64,000 nt of DNA from Xylophilus rhododendri (GTDB lineage: Bacteria > Pseudomonadota > Gammaproteobacteria > Burkholderiales > Burkholderiaceae_C): positions 620,001-684,000 of the forward strand of contig NZ_CP047650.1 of assembly GCF_009906855.1 (NCBI RefSeq). Direction: 5' to 3'. The notes below the pieces were generated by a model that saw nothing but the letters and a program-made list of their open reading frames with translations, did no database searches and was not told where the DNA came from. Of this stretch, positions 28,083-39,073 are shown piece after piece (within the stretch, counting starts at the first letter, position 1; each line of letters opens with the position of its first letter). The position numbers and the translations under genes were made by a program.

Positions 28083-28387
28083 AACAGATCGAAGTGCAGA
28101 TCCTCGGCCAGGGCTACCTGCTGGGCTGCCCCGACGGCGGCGAGACCCGCCTGCGCGAGGCCGCCGAGAAGGTCAACCTGGCCATGACGCGTATCCGCGA
28201 CGCCGGCAAGATCCGCGCGCGCGACCGCATCGCCGTGCTGGCCGCGCTGAACCTGGCCTTCGACGCGGCCGAGCGCCCTGCCCCCGCGCCCGCCACGCCC
28301 GGCGACCCGGAATCCGACGCCGCGCTCTGGACCAGCCTGCTGCGCCGCCTCGACGATGCCCTGGCCGAAGACGGACGGCTTCTGTAA
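28079..28387 (+). CDS. zapA: Cell division protein ZapA
   Basis: A 102-residue protein that bundles FtsZ filaments at mid-cell. The N-terminal globular domain shows I-E-V-x-I-L-G-x-x-Y-x-L-x-C-P-D-G and L-R-E-A-A-E-K-V-N; the helical C-terminal part would form the tetramer coil. Length is normal. It overlaps the ZapB-like gene by 4 bases and is followed by 6S RNA, a widespread proteobacterial order. Confidence 0.9.
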   Translation: MKQIEVQILGQGYLLGCPDGGETRLREAAEKVNLAMTRIRDAGKIRARDRIAVLAALNLAFDAAERPAPAPATPGDPESDAALWTSLLRRLDDALAEDGRLL

Positions 28388-28420
28388 CGCCGCTGCCTTC
28401 GTGTGGCCGTACAATACAAA

Positions 28421-28600
28421 CGTGTCTGCGGCGCACGCCGGGTCTTATATTTCCTTGAACCAATGCTCCCTGAGCAAGGGCTAGGTACATTGCCAGGCAA
28501 GCGTGATCGTCTCGCGTCAGACGAACCCAATGCCTGGCTGCCCTGGCCCACCTGAACCCCCGGTTCAGGATGAGGGCTCGGTGGCGACTGCAGACACCTC
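28421..28600 (+). ncRNA. ssrS: 6S RNA
   Basis: This RNA lies just after zapA, as in many proteobacteria. GTGTCTGC (28422-28429) pairs with GCAGACAC (28589-28596) as a closing stem. Near the 3' side, CCTGAACC and GGTTCAGG form the small hairpin that in other 6S RNAs follows CACCTTGAACC. A long imperfect rod with a central open region can be drawn between. A TACAAT -10-like box lies at 28410-28415. 6S RNA binds the housekeeping RNA polymerase in stationary phase. Ends are approximate. Confidence 0.78.
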
Positions 28601-28612
28601 GTACATCCGGCC

Positions 28613-28640
28613 AAATGGCTGCCCCCGCGGCAGCCATTTT
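28613..28640 (+). terminator. Terminator downstream of 6S RNA
   Basis: AAATGGCTGCC (28613-28623) pairs with GGCAGCCATTTT (28629-28640), and the 3' arm runs into a T-rich stretch (TTTTGCTTT). It ends the zapA/6S transcripts. Confidence 0.8.
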
Positions 28641-28652
28641 GCTTTGGGCATG

Positions 28653-28676
28653 AAAAAGCCCGCGGCTCGGCGGGCT
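28653..28676 (-). terminator. Terminator of the small membrane protein gene
   Basis: On the minus strand AGCCCGC and GCGGGCT pair around six bases and are followed by TTTTT. It lies 24 bases past the stop of the 28700-28900 gene. Confidence 0.8.
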
Positions 28677-28699
28677 CATGGCGGTGCAGCTCAGGCGTT

Positions 28700-28900
28700 T
28701 CAGCTGCTCAAGGAGCCCAGGCCATAGTTCATCGCAGCGGTGGCCACCACCAGGCAGGCCATCGCCAGCCATGCACCGGAACAGGCGAGCAGCAGGCCGG
28801 ACCGAGCCTGGGAAGGCAGGCGGTCCGCCATCAACAGTCCCAGGCCGGGCAGCAGCGTGACGAGGACGAAGATCCAGACAAGGGTGGAGGAATCGGGCAT
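28700..28900 (-). CDS. Small two-helix membrane protein
   Basis: A 66-residue protein with two predicted membrane helices, at about residues 7-26 ([20 protein letters not shown]) and 35-60 ([20 protein letters not shown]), joined by a short basic loop. The start at 28900 (MPDSSTL) is preferred to an ATG ten codons upstream. Unknown function. It is flanked by its own terminator and reads opposite to zapA and ybaK. Confidence 0.65.
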   Translation of the reverse strand: MPDSSTLVWIFVLVTLLPGLGLLMADRLPSQARSGLLLACSGAWLAMACLVVATAAMNYGLGSLSS

Positions 28901-29092
28901 GTCGCGCTCGGTTGGAGAATGGAAGCCCAAGTGAGCAGGCCTATCTGCCTGAAACTCTATGTGTCAGCCTGGGGTTTACGTGTAGGACGCAATCCCCTAA
29001 TTCCGTCATGGACTCGTGCCCATGCGGGCATTTTTGGCGCTTCGTCCATTTCCCGCGCAGTAGCATCGCGTCCGCCCCAGAAGCAACGAGCC

Positions 29093-29587
29093 ATGGCCAA
29101 GAAGCAGCCGCATATCAGCGAAACCCCCGCCACCCAGGTCCTCCGGCAGGAACGGGTCGAGTTCACCGAACACCCCTACGAATACCTGGAACACGGCGGC
29201 GCCCAGCACAGCGCGGCGGTGCTGGGCATGGACCCGTTCACTGTCGTCAAGACCCTGGTCATGCAGGACCAGGATGCCAAACCCCTGCTGGTGCTGATGC
29301 ACGGCAACCGCACCGTCTCCACCAAGAACCTGGCGCGCCAGATCGGCGCCAAGTCGGTCGAGCCCTGCAAGCCCGAGGTGGCCCACCGGCACAGCGGCTA
29401 CCTGGTCGGCGGCACCTCGCCCTTCGGCACCAGACGCGAGATGCGGGTGTTCATCGAATCGAGCATCCTGGAGCTGCCGCGCATCTGCATCAACGGCGGC
29501 CGGCGCGGCTATCTGGTGGGGCTGGATCCGCAGGTCTGCGTGCGCCTGCTGGGGGCGAAACCGGTGCAATGCGCGCTGGCAGAATAG
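29093..29587 (+). CDS. ybaK: Cys-tRNA(Pro)/Cys-tRNA(Cys) deacylase, YbaK type
   Basis: A 164-residue trans-editing enzyme that hydrolyses mischarged Cys-tRNA(Pro). YbaK/EbsC motifs are clear: the start ([20 protein letters not shown]), the conserved Lys in TVVKTLVM, the GKS-like region around IGAKSVEPC, and [17 protein letters not shown]. Standard length. The next gene, plsY, starts 35 bases later on the same strand. Confidence 0.9.
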   Translation: MAKKQPHISETPATQVLRQERVEFTEHPYEYLEHGGAQHSAAVLGMDPFTVVKTLVMQDQDAKPLLVLMHGNRTVSTKNLARQIGAKSVEPCKPEVAHRHSGYLVGGTSPFGTRREMRVFIESSILELPRICINGGRRGYLVGLDPQVCVRLLGAKPVQCALAE

Positions 29588-29622
29588 CCGCGCCCCTCGG
29601 CCTTCACCAGAACAACGATCCC

Positions 29623-30258
29623 ATGTCCCCCACCTTGCTCACCGTGCTCTGCACCCTCGCGGCCTACCTGATCGGCTCCCTGTCCTTCGCGGTGCTGGTC
29701 AGCCGCTCCATGGGCCTGGCCGATCCGCGCAGCTACGGCAGCGGCAATCCGGGTGCGACCAATGTGCTGCGCTCGGGCAGCAAGAAGGCCGCCATCGCCA
29801 CGCTGCTGCTGGATGCGGCCAAGGGCTGGCTGCCGGTCTTCCTGGTGCGGGTGTTCGGCCCGGCCCATGGGCTGGACGACACCGCGGTCGCGCTCGCAGG
29901 GCTGGCCGCCTTTCTCGGCCACCTCTATCCGGTGTTCTTCCGCTTCCAGGGCGGCAAGGGCGTGGCCACCGCTGCCGGCGTGCTGCTGGGCATCGCACCG
30001 CTGCTGGGGCTGGCCACGCTGCTGACCTGGATCATCGTGGCTGGGTTCTTCCGCTACTCCTCGCTGGCGGCGCTGGTGGCCGCCGTGTTCGCGCCCTTCT
30101 ATCTGGTGCTGGGCGGCGGCATCGCCTGGCCGCGCTCGACGGCGCTGGTGGCGGCGACGGTGGTGATGGCGGCCCTGCTGGTCTGGCGCCACCGCCTCAA
30201 CATCCAGCGCCTGCTGGCCGGCCAGGAGTCGCGCCTGGGCAGCAAGAAGAAGCGCTGA
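29623..30258 (+). CDS. plsY: Acyl-phosphate:glycerol-3-phosphate acyltransferase
   Basis: An inner-membrane enzyme of 211 residues that makes lysophosphatidate in phospholipid synthesis. It shows five or so hydrophobic helices and the three family motifs: [37 protein letters not shown], and a third loop around RYSSLAAL. A basic C-terminal tail ends in KKKR. Likely a short operon with ybaK. Confidence 0.93.
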   Translation: MSPTLLTVLCTLAAYLIGSLSFAVLVSRSMGLADPRSYGSGNPGATNVLRSGSKKAAIATLLLDAAKGWLPVFLVRVFGPAHGLDDTAVALAGLAAFLGHLYPVFFRFQGGKGVATAAGVLLGIAPLLGLATLLTWIIVAGFFRYSSLAALVAAVFAPFYLVLGGGIAWPRSTALVAATVVMAALLVWRHRLNIQRLLAGQESRLGSKKKR

Positions 30259-30426
30259 GCCCGTCGCCTTTTTGGTGCGCCTGGCGCCCCAAGATCAGGC
30301 GATTTCTCCGACAAAGCCGGGTTTTTCCTCAACAGGAACCGGGCACGTTCCATGCGTAATGTCATCTGTCGACAGCTGACAGAACCCTGCCGCAGTAGAA
30401 AAAGCCTGCCGCAAACGGAGAAACGC

Positions 30427-31245
30427 ATGGAACGCACAGCCATCTCGGGCGCAGTCCCGATCCGCCGCACCACCGGCTTCCTGCCCGGCATCTCCGAAGC
30501 CGAGCGCCGGGTGCGCGAGGAACTCGCCGCCTGCTACCGCCTGGTCGCCCACTTCGGCATGGACGACGGCATCTACACCCACATCTCGGCGCGTGTTCCC
30601 GGCCGGCACGACCAGTTCCTGATCAACCCCTTCGGCGTGCTGTTCCGCGACATCACCGCCTCCTCGCTGGTGAAGATCGACCTCGACGGCAACATCGTCG
30701 AGCCCAGCGACTACGACGTGAACCCCGCCGGCTTCACCATCCACAGCGCCGTGCACGCCGCCCGCCACGACGCGGCCTGCGTGCTGCACACCCACACCGT
30801 GGCCGGCGTGGCGGTGGCCTCGATGACCGGCGGGCTGCAGCCCTGCAACCAGTGGGCGCTGCAGTTCTACAACCGCGTCGTCTATCACAGCTACGAGGGC
30901 ATCGCCCTCAACCACGAGGAGCGCGAGCGCCTGGTGGCCGATCTGGGCCCCACCGCCCGCACCATGATCCTGCGCAACCACGGCCTGCTGACGGCCGGCC
31001 GCAGCGTCGCCGAGGCCTTCATCCTCATGCACAACCTGGAGCGCGCCTGCAAGGTGCAGGTGGCCCTGCAGAGCACCGGCCAGGCGATCCACCCGGTGCC
31101 GCACGAGGTCTGCGAACTCACCGCCCGCCAGTACGAGAGCGGCGACACCAACCGCCTGCCCGACGCACCCGATCCCTACACCCGCGAGTGGCGCGCCCTG
31201 CTGCAGCGGCTCGAACCCGCCTCCACCGCCTCCTACCGTTCCTGA
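30427..31245 (+). CDS. Class II aldolase/adducin-family protein
   Basis: A 272-residue cytosolic protein of the zinc-dependent class II aldolase/adducin fold. Metal-binding histidines are visible in CVLHTHTVAG near residue 122 and in ILRNHGLL near 184; the catalytic acid region is less clear, and many members act as epimerases or decarboxylases instead of aldolases. ATG at 30427 follows GGAG by five bases. First gene of a long same-strand cluster; placed before an ABC importer, it may act on a carbon skeleton produced from the imported compound. Confidence 0.8.
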   Translation: MERTAISGAVPIRRTTGFLPGISEAERRVREELAACYRLVAHFGMDDGIYTHISARVPGRHDQFLINPFGVLFRDITASSLVKIDLDGNIVEPSDYDVNPAGFTIHSAVHAARHDAACVLHTHTVAGVAVASMTGGLQPCNQWALQFYNRVVYHSYEGIALNHEERERLVADLGPTARTMILRNHGLLTAGRSVAEAFILMHNLERACKVQVALQSTGQAIHPVPHEVCELTARQYESGDTNRLPDAPDPYTREWRALLQRLEPASTASYRS

Positions 31246-31302
31246 GATTTCCCCCTCCGTCGCATCGCCAGTCCATCCCACAGAAAAGGATCGTTCTTCA
31301 TC

Positions 31303-32868
31303 ATGAAACGTCGCCACCTGCTCCAAGCTGCTCCCGCCGCCGCCTTCGGCCTGTCGATCGCCGGCGTGCCGCTGCACTCCCTGGCGCAAACCAGGAAGGG
31401 CACGATCAACGTGCTGGTGCAGCCCGAGCCGCCCGGACTGATGATGGGCATCGTGCAGAACGGCCCCACGCAGCTGATCGCCGGCAACATCTACGAAGGC
31501 CTGCTGCGCTACGACGAGAACCTCAAGCCCATGCCCCAGCTGGCCACGTCCTGGACGGTCAGCCCCGACGCCAAGGTCTACACCTTCAAGCTGAAGCCCG
31601 GCGTGAAGTGGCATGACGGCAAGCCCTTCACCTCGGCCGACGTGGTCTTCTCCTGCGACGTCTTCCTGCGCAAGATGCACGCACGTTTCCGCGCCAGCCT
31701 GGCCCAGGTGGAATCGATCAAGGCGCTGGATCCGCTGACGGTGCAGTTCACCCTCAAGCAGCCCTTCGGCCCCTTCCTCGGCATCTTCGAGAACGGCACC
31801 ATGCCCATGGTCCCGCAGCACATCTACGAAGGCACCGACTTCGCCACCAACCCGGCCAACAACACGCCCATCGGCACCGGCCCGCTCAAGTTCAAGGAAT
31901 GGAACAAGGGCAGCTACATCCAGCTGGTCGCCAACGAGCAATACCACCAGCCCGGCGTGCCGGGCGTGGAGAACGTGTACTTCCACGTGATCCCCGACGG
32001 CGCTGCGCGTGCCGCCGCCTTCGAGTCCGGCAAGATCGACATCGCACCCGGCGGCACCGTCGAATACTTCGACGTGGATCGCCTGTCGAAACTGCCCGGC
32101 ACCGCCGTCACCACCAAGGGCTGGGAGTTCTTCTCGCCGCAGTCGTGGCTGTGGATCAACAACCGCAAGGCACCGATGGACACGGTCAAGTTCCGCCAGG
32201 CCATCTGGACCGCCATCGACCGCGAGGCCATGGCCAAGATCGCCTGGTACGGCTTCGCCAAGCCCGCCACCGGCCCGTTCAACAGCCACATCGCCTTCGC
32301 CAGCACCGATGTGCCGAAGTATCCGAAGGACACCGCCAAGGCCAAGGCCCTGTTCGCAGAAGCTGGCTACAAGGGCGAGACCATCCGCCTGCTGCCCCTG
32401 CCCTACGGCGAATCCTGGCAGCGCCAGGCCGAGATCGTGCGCCAGAACCTGACCCAGGCCGGCGTGAAGGTCGAGATGGTCGCCACCGACGTCGCCGGCT
32501 GGAACCAGCGCTGCAACGAATGGGACTTCGACCTGGCCTTCACCTACGTCTACCAGTACGGTGAGCCGGCACTCGGGGTGTCGCGCAACTACACCAGCGA
32601 CAGCATCGCCAAGGGCTCGCCCTTCAACAACGTCTCGGGCTACAGCAACCCCAAGGTCGACGAGCTCTTCGCCGCCGGCGCCAAGGAAGCCGATCCCGAG
32701 AAGCGCAAGGCGATCTACCTGGAAGTGCAGAAGATCTTGGTCACCGACGTGCCGGTCGCCTGGCTGCACGAGATCAACTTCCCCACGCTCTACCGCACCA
32801 AGGTGAAGAACCCGGTCAGCTCCGGCATCGGCCTGAACGACAGCCTGGGCCGCGCGACCCTGGCCTGA
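31303..32868 (+). CDS. Oligopeptide-type ABC transporter receptor (SBP family 5), copy 1
   Basis: A 521-residue periplasmic substrate-binding protein (SBP_bac_5). Signal peptide with two arginines and a lysine (MKRRHLLQAAPAAAFGLSIA), cut near SLAQ at residue 29. Typical family motifs follow: NIYEGLLRYDENLKPMPQLA and FKLKPGVKWHDGKPFTSADV. The fold binds peptides, opines or other amines. It is clearly paralogous to the next gene along its whole length (for example the shared AGNIYEGLL / GGNIYEGLL region), with one permease-ATPase set to serve both. Confidence 0.9.
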   Translation: MKRRHLLQAAPAAAFGLSIAGVPLHSLAQTRKGTINVLVQPEPPGLMMGIVQNGPTQLIAGNIYEGLLRYDENLKPMPQLATSWTVSPDAKVYTFKLKPGVKWHDGKPFTSADVVFSCDVFLRKMHARFRASLAQVESIKALDPLTVQFTLKQPFGPFLGIFENGTMPMVPQHIYEGTDFATNPANNTPIGTGPLKFKEWNKGSYIQLVANEQYHQPGVPGVENVYFHVIPDGAARAAAFESGKIDIAPGGTVEYFDVDRLSKLPGTAVTTKGWEFFSPQSWLWINNRKAPMDTVKFRQAIWTAIDREAMAKIAWYGFAKPATGPFNSHIAFASTDVPKYPKDTAKAKALFAEAGYKGETIRLLPLPYGESWQRQAEIVRQNLTQAGVKVEMVATDVAGWNQRCNEWDFDLAFTYVYQYGEPALGVSRNYTSDSIAKGSPFNNVSGYSNPKVDELFAAGAKEADPEKRKAIYLEVQKILVTDVPVAWLHEINFPTLYRTKVKNPVSSGIGLNDSLGRATLA

Positions 32869-32972
32869 TCCCGCCCCACAGCCGACGCCCGCGTCGGCCG
32901 GCCACGGCCCCTGTTCCGGCAGGGGTCGCGGCCGCCGCATTGCCCCATGACCTCCCAGGATCCGCCCTCCGC

Positions 32973-34544
<1,572 letters not shown>

Positions 34545-34573
34545 CAACGCCGCCCGCATAACCGGAGCACACG

Positions 34574-35548
34574 ATGAAACGTCTGCAATTCATGTCCGTG
34601 CGAATCGTCCAGGGCCTGCTGGCCCTGGTGCTGATCGCCACCGCCAACTTCATGCTGGTGCATTCCGCGCCGGGCGACCCGGTGTCCATCATGGCCGGCG
34701 AGGCCGGTGCGTCGGACCCGCAGTTCGTCGCCCAGCTGCGCAAGCAGTTCGGCCTGGACAAGTCCCTGCCCGAACAGCTGGGCACCTACCTTACCCACGT
34801 GGTGCAGCTGGACCTGGGCTACTCCTACCGGCAGCAGCAGCCGGTGGTCAAGCTCATCATGGACCGCCTGCCCGCCACCCTGCTGCTGACCGGCTCGGCC
34901 TTCGTGCTCTCGCTGATCTTCGGCGTCGGCCTGGGCGCGCTGGCCAGCCGCCACGCCGGCAGCTGGGTGGACAGCGTGATCACCGTGGTCGCGCTGATCT
35001 TCTACGCCACGCCGCTCTACTGGCTGGCCATGATGGCGGTGCTGGTCTTCACCGTGCAGCTCGACTGGCTGCCGGCCTTCGGCTTCTTCACCGTCGGCGC
35101 CGACCTGCACGGTTTCGCCAAGGCCTGGGACATCTTCCAGCACCTGCTGCTGCCTTCGCTGACCCTGGCCCTGTTCTACATGGCCGTCTATGCCCGCATG
35201 ACCCGCGCCTCGATGCTGGAAGTGGCGCAGATGGACTTCGTCAAGACCGCCCGCGCCAAGGGCGTGCGACCGGCCCGCATCCAGCGCAACCACATCCTGC
35301 GCAACGCCCTGCTGCCGGTGGTGACCCTGGCCGGCATCCAGGCCGGCGGGATGATAGGCGGCGCGGTGCTCACCGAGACCGTCTTCGCCTGGCCCGGCAT
35401 CGGCCGCCTGATGTTCGACGCCCTGCTGCAGCGCGACTACAACCTGCTGCTGGGCTGCTTCCTGTTCACCGCGGCCATGGCCGTGCTGTTCAACCTGATC
35501 ACCGACCTGGTCTACACGCTGGTCGATCCCCGGATCGAGTTGTCCTGA
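34574..35548 (+). CDS. ABC transporter permease, DppB/OppB type
   Basis: A 324-residue inner-membrane permease with six hydrophobic helices. The early MLVHSAPGDPV and the coupling-helix EAA loop (ARMTRASMLEVAQMDFVKTA, then ARAKGVRP) are characteristic of dipeptide/oligopeptide permeases. Starts 29 bases after receptor 2 and precedes its DppC-type partner by 19. Confidence 0.92.
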   Translation: MKRLQFMSVRIVQGLLALVLIATANFMLVHSAPGDPVSIMAGEAGASDPQFVAQLRKQFGLDKSLPEQLGTYLTHVVQLDLGYSYRQQQPVVKLIMDRLPATLLLTGSAFVLSLIFGVGLGALASRHAGSWVDSVITVVALIFYATPLYWLAMMAVLVFTVQLDWLPAFGFFTVGADLHGFAKAWDIFQHLLLPSLTLALFYMAVYARMTRASMLEVAQMDFVKTARAKGVRPARIQRNHILRNALLPVVTLAGIQAGGMIGGAVLTETVFAWPGIGRLMFDALLQRDYNLLLGCFLFTAAMAVLFNLITDLVYTLVDPRIELS

Positions 35549-35567
35549 TCCACACGGAAAGAACCCC

Positions 35568-36410
35568 ATGAAGACAACTTTCTGGCAGCGCTTCTGCCGC
35601 AACAAGGGCGCCCTCTTCGGCCTGGTCGTGCTGGCCCTGGTCGGCCTGGTCGTGGCCTTCGGCCCCTGGCTGGCCACCAACAGCCCCTGGGACATGGTCG
35701 GCCAGCCCTTCCAGCATCCCATGACCGACAAGGAACTGCCCCTGGGCACCGACACCATGGGCCGCGACATCCTCTCGGGCATCGTCGGCGGCGCACGGGT
35801 GTCGCTCTTGATCGGCATGGTCTCGACCGTGGTCTCGCTGCTGATCGGAGTGACCATCGGCGCCATCGCCGGCTACTTCGGCCGCTGGATCGACTCGGCC
35901 CTGATGCGTTTTACCGAGCTGTTCCAGGCCATCCCCAGCTTCGCCCTGGCCATCGTGCTGGTGGCCATCTTCGAGCCCTCGGTGAAAAGCATCGTGGTGG
36001 CCATCGCCATCGTCTCCTGGCCGCCGGTGGCGCGCCTGGTGCGCAGCGAATTCCTCACCCTGCGCCAGCGCGACTTCGTGGCCGCCGCCGAGCTGGCCGG
36101 CCAGTCCACGCCGCGCATCATCCTCACCCAGATCCTGCCCAACGCCGCCTCGCCCATCGTGGTGATGGCCTCGCTGATGATCGCCACCGCCATCCTGCTG
36201 GAGTCCTCGCTGAGCTTCCTGGGCCTGGGCGATCCCAACCAGATGAGCTGGGGCTATATGGTGGGTTCGGCCCGCACCGTGCTGCGCCAGGCCTGGTGGA
36301 TGGCGCTGTTCCCCGGCGTCGCCATCCTGCTGACCGTGCTCGCACTCAACCTGGTCGGCGAAGGCCTGAACGACGGCCTCAACGCACGCTCCGACGGAAA
36401 GGGCCGCTGA
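35568..36410 (+). CDS. ABC transporter permease, DppC/OppC type
   Basis: A 280-residue second permease subunit. The N-terminus has the OppC_N element (one helix, then GTDTMGRDILSGIVGGARVSL, written in two parts in the family), and the EAA loop RSEFLTLRQRDFVAAAELAG follows near residue 155. The next gene, the ATPase, starts one base after its stop. Confidence 0.92.
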   Translation: MKTTFWQRFCRNKGALFGLVVLALVGLVVAFGPWLATNSPWDMVGQPFQHPMTDKELPLGTDTMGRDILSGIVGGARVSLLIGMVSTVVSLLIGVTIGAIAGYFGRWIDSALMRFTELFQAIPSFALAIVLVAIFEPSVKSIVVAIAIVSWPPVARLVRSEFLTLRQRDFVAAAELAGQSTPRIILTQILPNAASPIVVMASLMIATAILLESSLSFLGLGDPNQMSWGYMVGSARTVLRQAWWMALFPGVAILLTVLALNLVGEGLNDGLNARSDGKGR

Positions 36411-36411
36411 C

Positions 36412-38076
36412 ATGACGACCTCCACGCAAACCATGAAACCCGTGCTGGAAGTCACCGGCCTGGACATCCGCCTGCCCAAGGGCGGCGACCGCGAACTCGC
36501 CGTCAAGGGCGCCGCGCTGCAGCTCCTGCCGGGCCAGACCCTGTGTGTGGTCGGCGAATCGGGCTCGGGCAAATCCATGATCGCCAACGCCATCATGGGC
36601 CTGCTGCCCCGCCCGCATGTGGAGCCTGTGGCCGGCAGCATCCTGTTCGACGGGCAGGACCTGTTGAAGCTCGACGAGAACCAGCTGCGCACCCTGCGCG
36701 GCCGGCGCATCGGCATGGTGTTCCAGGAGCCGATGACGGCGCTGAACCCGGTGATGCGCATCGGCGACCAGATCGCCGAGGTGTTCGATGCGCACGTCAA
36801 CCTCAGCGCCGCCGAGAAACGCAGCCGCATCATCGCGGCGCTCACCGACGTCGGCCTGCCCGAGCCCGAGGTGCTGATCGACAGCTATCCCTTCCGCCTC
36901 TCGGGCGGCCAGCGCCAGCGGGTCATCATCGCCTGCGCCCTGGCCATGGAGCCGGCCGTGCTGATCTGCGACGAGCCCACCACCGCGCTCGACGTGACCA
37001 CGCAGGCGCAGATCCTCAAGCTGATCCGCGAGCTGCAGCAACGCAAGGGCACGGCCGTGCTCTTCATCACCCACGACTTCGGCGTGGTCTCCGAGATCGC
37101 CGACCAGGTGGTGGTGATGCAGACCGGCATCGCCGTCGAAGCCGGCGCGGCCAAGGACGTGCTGACCAACCCCCAGCACCCCTACACCCGCAAGCTGATC
37201 GCCGCCATCCCGCAGGGCACCATGCGCGAGCCCGAGGGCGCCAGCCAGGAACCCTTCGTGCTGCAGGTGCAGGACCTGCACAAGACCTACGTCACCGGCG
37301 GCAGCCTGTTCAAGCCCGGCCGCCGGGTGCATGCCTGCAACGGCCTGAACTTCGAACTGCGGCGCGGCCAGACGCTGGGCATCGTGGGCGAGTCCGGCTC
37401 CGGCAAGTCCACCGTGGGCCGCTGCATCGTGGGCCTGAACCCCTTCGACAGCGGCCGCATCATGTTCAAGGGCAAGGTGCTGGCCGCCTCCGGCGCCGAG
37501 TTCCGCGCGCAGTCGCGCGGCAAGATCCAGATGGTCTTCCAGGACCCGTATGCCTCGCTCAACCCGCGCCACCGCGTGGGCGCGGCGATCGCGCAGGGGC
37601 CGATCGCCCAGGGCGTGTCCAAGGCCGAGGCCATGGCCCGCGCCATCGAGCTGCTGCAGCTGGTGGGCCTGGGCCCGGAGGCCGCCGACCGCTTCCCGCA
37701 CCAGTTCTCCGGCGGCCAGCGCCAGCGCATCGGCATCGCCCGCGCGCTGGCCATGCAGCCCGAGCTGCTGGTGGCCGACGAGCCGGTGTCCGCGCTCGAT
37801 GTCTCGGTGCAGGCGCAGGTGCTCAAGCTCTTCGCCGAGGTGCGCGAGAAATTCCAGCTGGCCATGGTCTTCATCACCCATGACCTGCGTGTGGCCGGCG
37901 AGATGTGCGACCACATCGCCGTGATGCAGCGCGGCACCATCGTCGAATACGGCGAGACTGCCAAGGTGCTCGCCAACCCGCAGCATGCCTACACCCGCAC
38001 CCTGATCGAGGCCGTGCCGCGCATCGCGCAGCAGCCCGGCGCGGCCGAAGCCATTCCCCTGGAAACCTCCGTATGA
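36412..38076 (+). CDS. ABC transporter ATPase with two fused nucleotide-binding domains
   Basis: A 554-residue protein in which DppD-like and DppF-like ATPases are fused, as in GsiA. Each half has a Walker A GESGSGKS (about residues 46 and 332), a signature (LSGGQRQR and FSGGQRQR), a Walker B with DEP, and the oligopeptide-transporter C-terminal [10 protein letters not shown] / [10 protein letters not shown] motif. It completes the importer of this cluster. ATGA overlap with the next gene. Confidence 0.92.
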   Translation: MTTSTQTMKPVLEVTGLDIRLPKGGDRELAVKGAALQLLPGQTLCVVGESGSGKSMIANAIMGLLPRPHVEPVAGSILFDGQDLLKLDENQLRTLRGRRIGMVFQEPMTALNPVMRIGDQIAEVFDAHVNLSAAEKRSRIIAALTDVGLPEPEVLIDSYPFRLSGGQRQRVIIACALAMEPAVLICDEPTTALDVTTQAQILKLIRELQQRKGTAVLFITHDFGVVSEIADQVVVMQTGIAVEAGAAKDVLTNPQHPYTRKLIAAIPQGTMREPEGASQEPFVLQVQDLHKTYVTGGSLFKPGRRVHACNGLNFELRRGQTLGIVGESGSGKSTVGRCIVGLNPFDSGRIMFKGKVLAASGAEFRAQSRGKIQMVFQDPYASLNPRHRVGAAIAQGPIAQGVSKAEAMARAIELLQLVGLGPEAADRFPHQFSGGQRQRIGIARALAMQPELLVADEPVSALDVSVQAQVLKLFAEVREKFQLAMVFITHDLRVAGEMCDHIAVMQRGTIVEYGETAKVLANPQHAYTRTLIEAVPRIAQQPGAAEAIPLETSV

Positions 38077-39034
38077 GCAAGCCCCTCGTCATCGCCTTCG
38101 CCAGCCGCACCATCGGCATGGACTACCAGCTGAAGGCCTTCAGCGCCCAGTTCCCCGAGGCCGATTTCCGCTTCTTCGACACCAAGCGCGACACCCTCGG
38201 CGACCGCTCCGAGATCGACGTGGTCGTCACCTGGTCGCCGCCCCACGGCCTGATCGGCAGCCTGCCCAACCTGCGCCTGGTGCAGTCGGTGGCCGCCGGC
38301 ACCGACCACATCACCAGCGACCCGGCCCTGCCGGCTCAGGTGCCGATCTGCCGCATCGTCGATACCGACATGGCCGGCGGCATGACCGCCTATGTCTGCT
38401 GGGCCGTCATCCAGCGCCAGCGCAAGATGCACGGCTTCCTGGACAACGCCCGCGAAAACCGCTGGGACGAGCTGCTGCCCATCATCCCGCCGGTCACCCA
38501 CCGCGTCGGCATCGCCGGCCTGGGCACGCTGGGCATGGCCGCGGCCAAGGCCCTGCTGGCCATCGGCTACCAGGTGCGCGGCTGGAGCCGCACGGCCAAG
38601 ACCGATCTGCCCGAAGGCCTGGAAGGCTTCCACGGCGAGGCCGGCCGGGCCGAGTTCCTCTCCGGCTGCGACACGCTCATCTGCCTGCTGCCGCTGACCG
38701 GCGAGACCCGCGACATGCTCGACTCGAAACTCTTCGACCAGCTGCCGCGCGGCGCCCACCTGATCAACACCGGCCGCGGCGAACAGCTGGTCGACGCCGA
38801 CCTGATCGCCGCACTCGACGACGGCCGCCTGGGCTTCGCCACGCTGGACGCCTTCCGCGTCGAGCCGCTGCCGCAGGACCATCCCTTCTGGCACCACCCC
38901 AAGGTGCTGGTCACCCCGCACATCGCCACCCGCACCACCCCGCCACCGTGGCCCGCCAGACGGCGGAGAACCTGGCCCGCCTGGATGCGGCGGCCCACGA
39001 ACTGCCGGTGCTGGACCACGCCCGCGGCTACTGA
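38073..39034 (+). CDS. D-2-hydroxyacid dehydrogenase, GhrA-like (frameshifted near the end)
   Basis: About 320 residues. An NAD(P)H-dependent reductase of glyoxylate, hydroxypyruvate or a similar 2-oxoacid. Rossmann motif G-L-G-T-L-G-M near residue 150; catalytic Arg in NTGRGEQLVDAD, Glu in FRVEPLPQDHP, His in FWHHP. At 38938-38941 a run of four C needs a fifth: the reading as given turns into proline/arginine-rich noise for 70 residues and runs into the next gene. With one base added it ends naturally as ARQTAENLARLDAAAHEL...HARGY at 39034. I annotate to 39034; a sequencing error is likely. Overlaps the ATPase gene by 4 bases. Confidence 0.8.
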
Positions 39035-39073
39035 ACTCTCGCTCCCCTGCAGCAAAACCAAGGAAAACATCCC

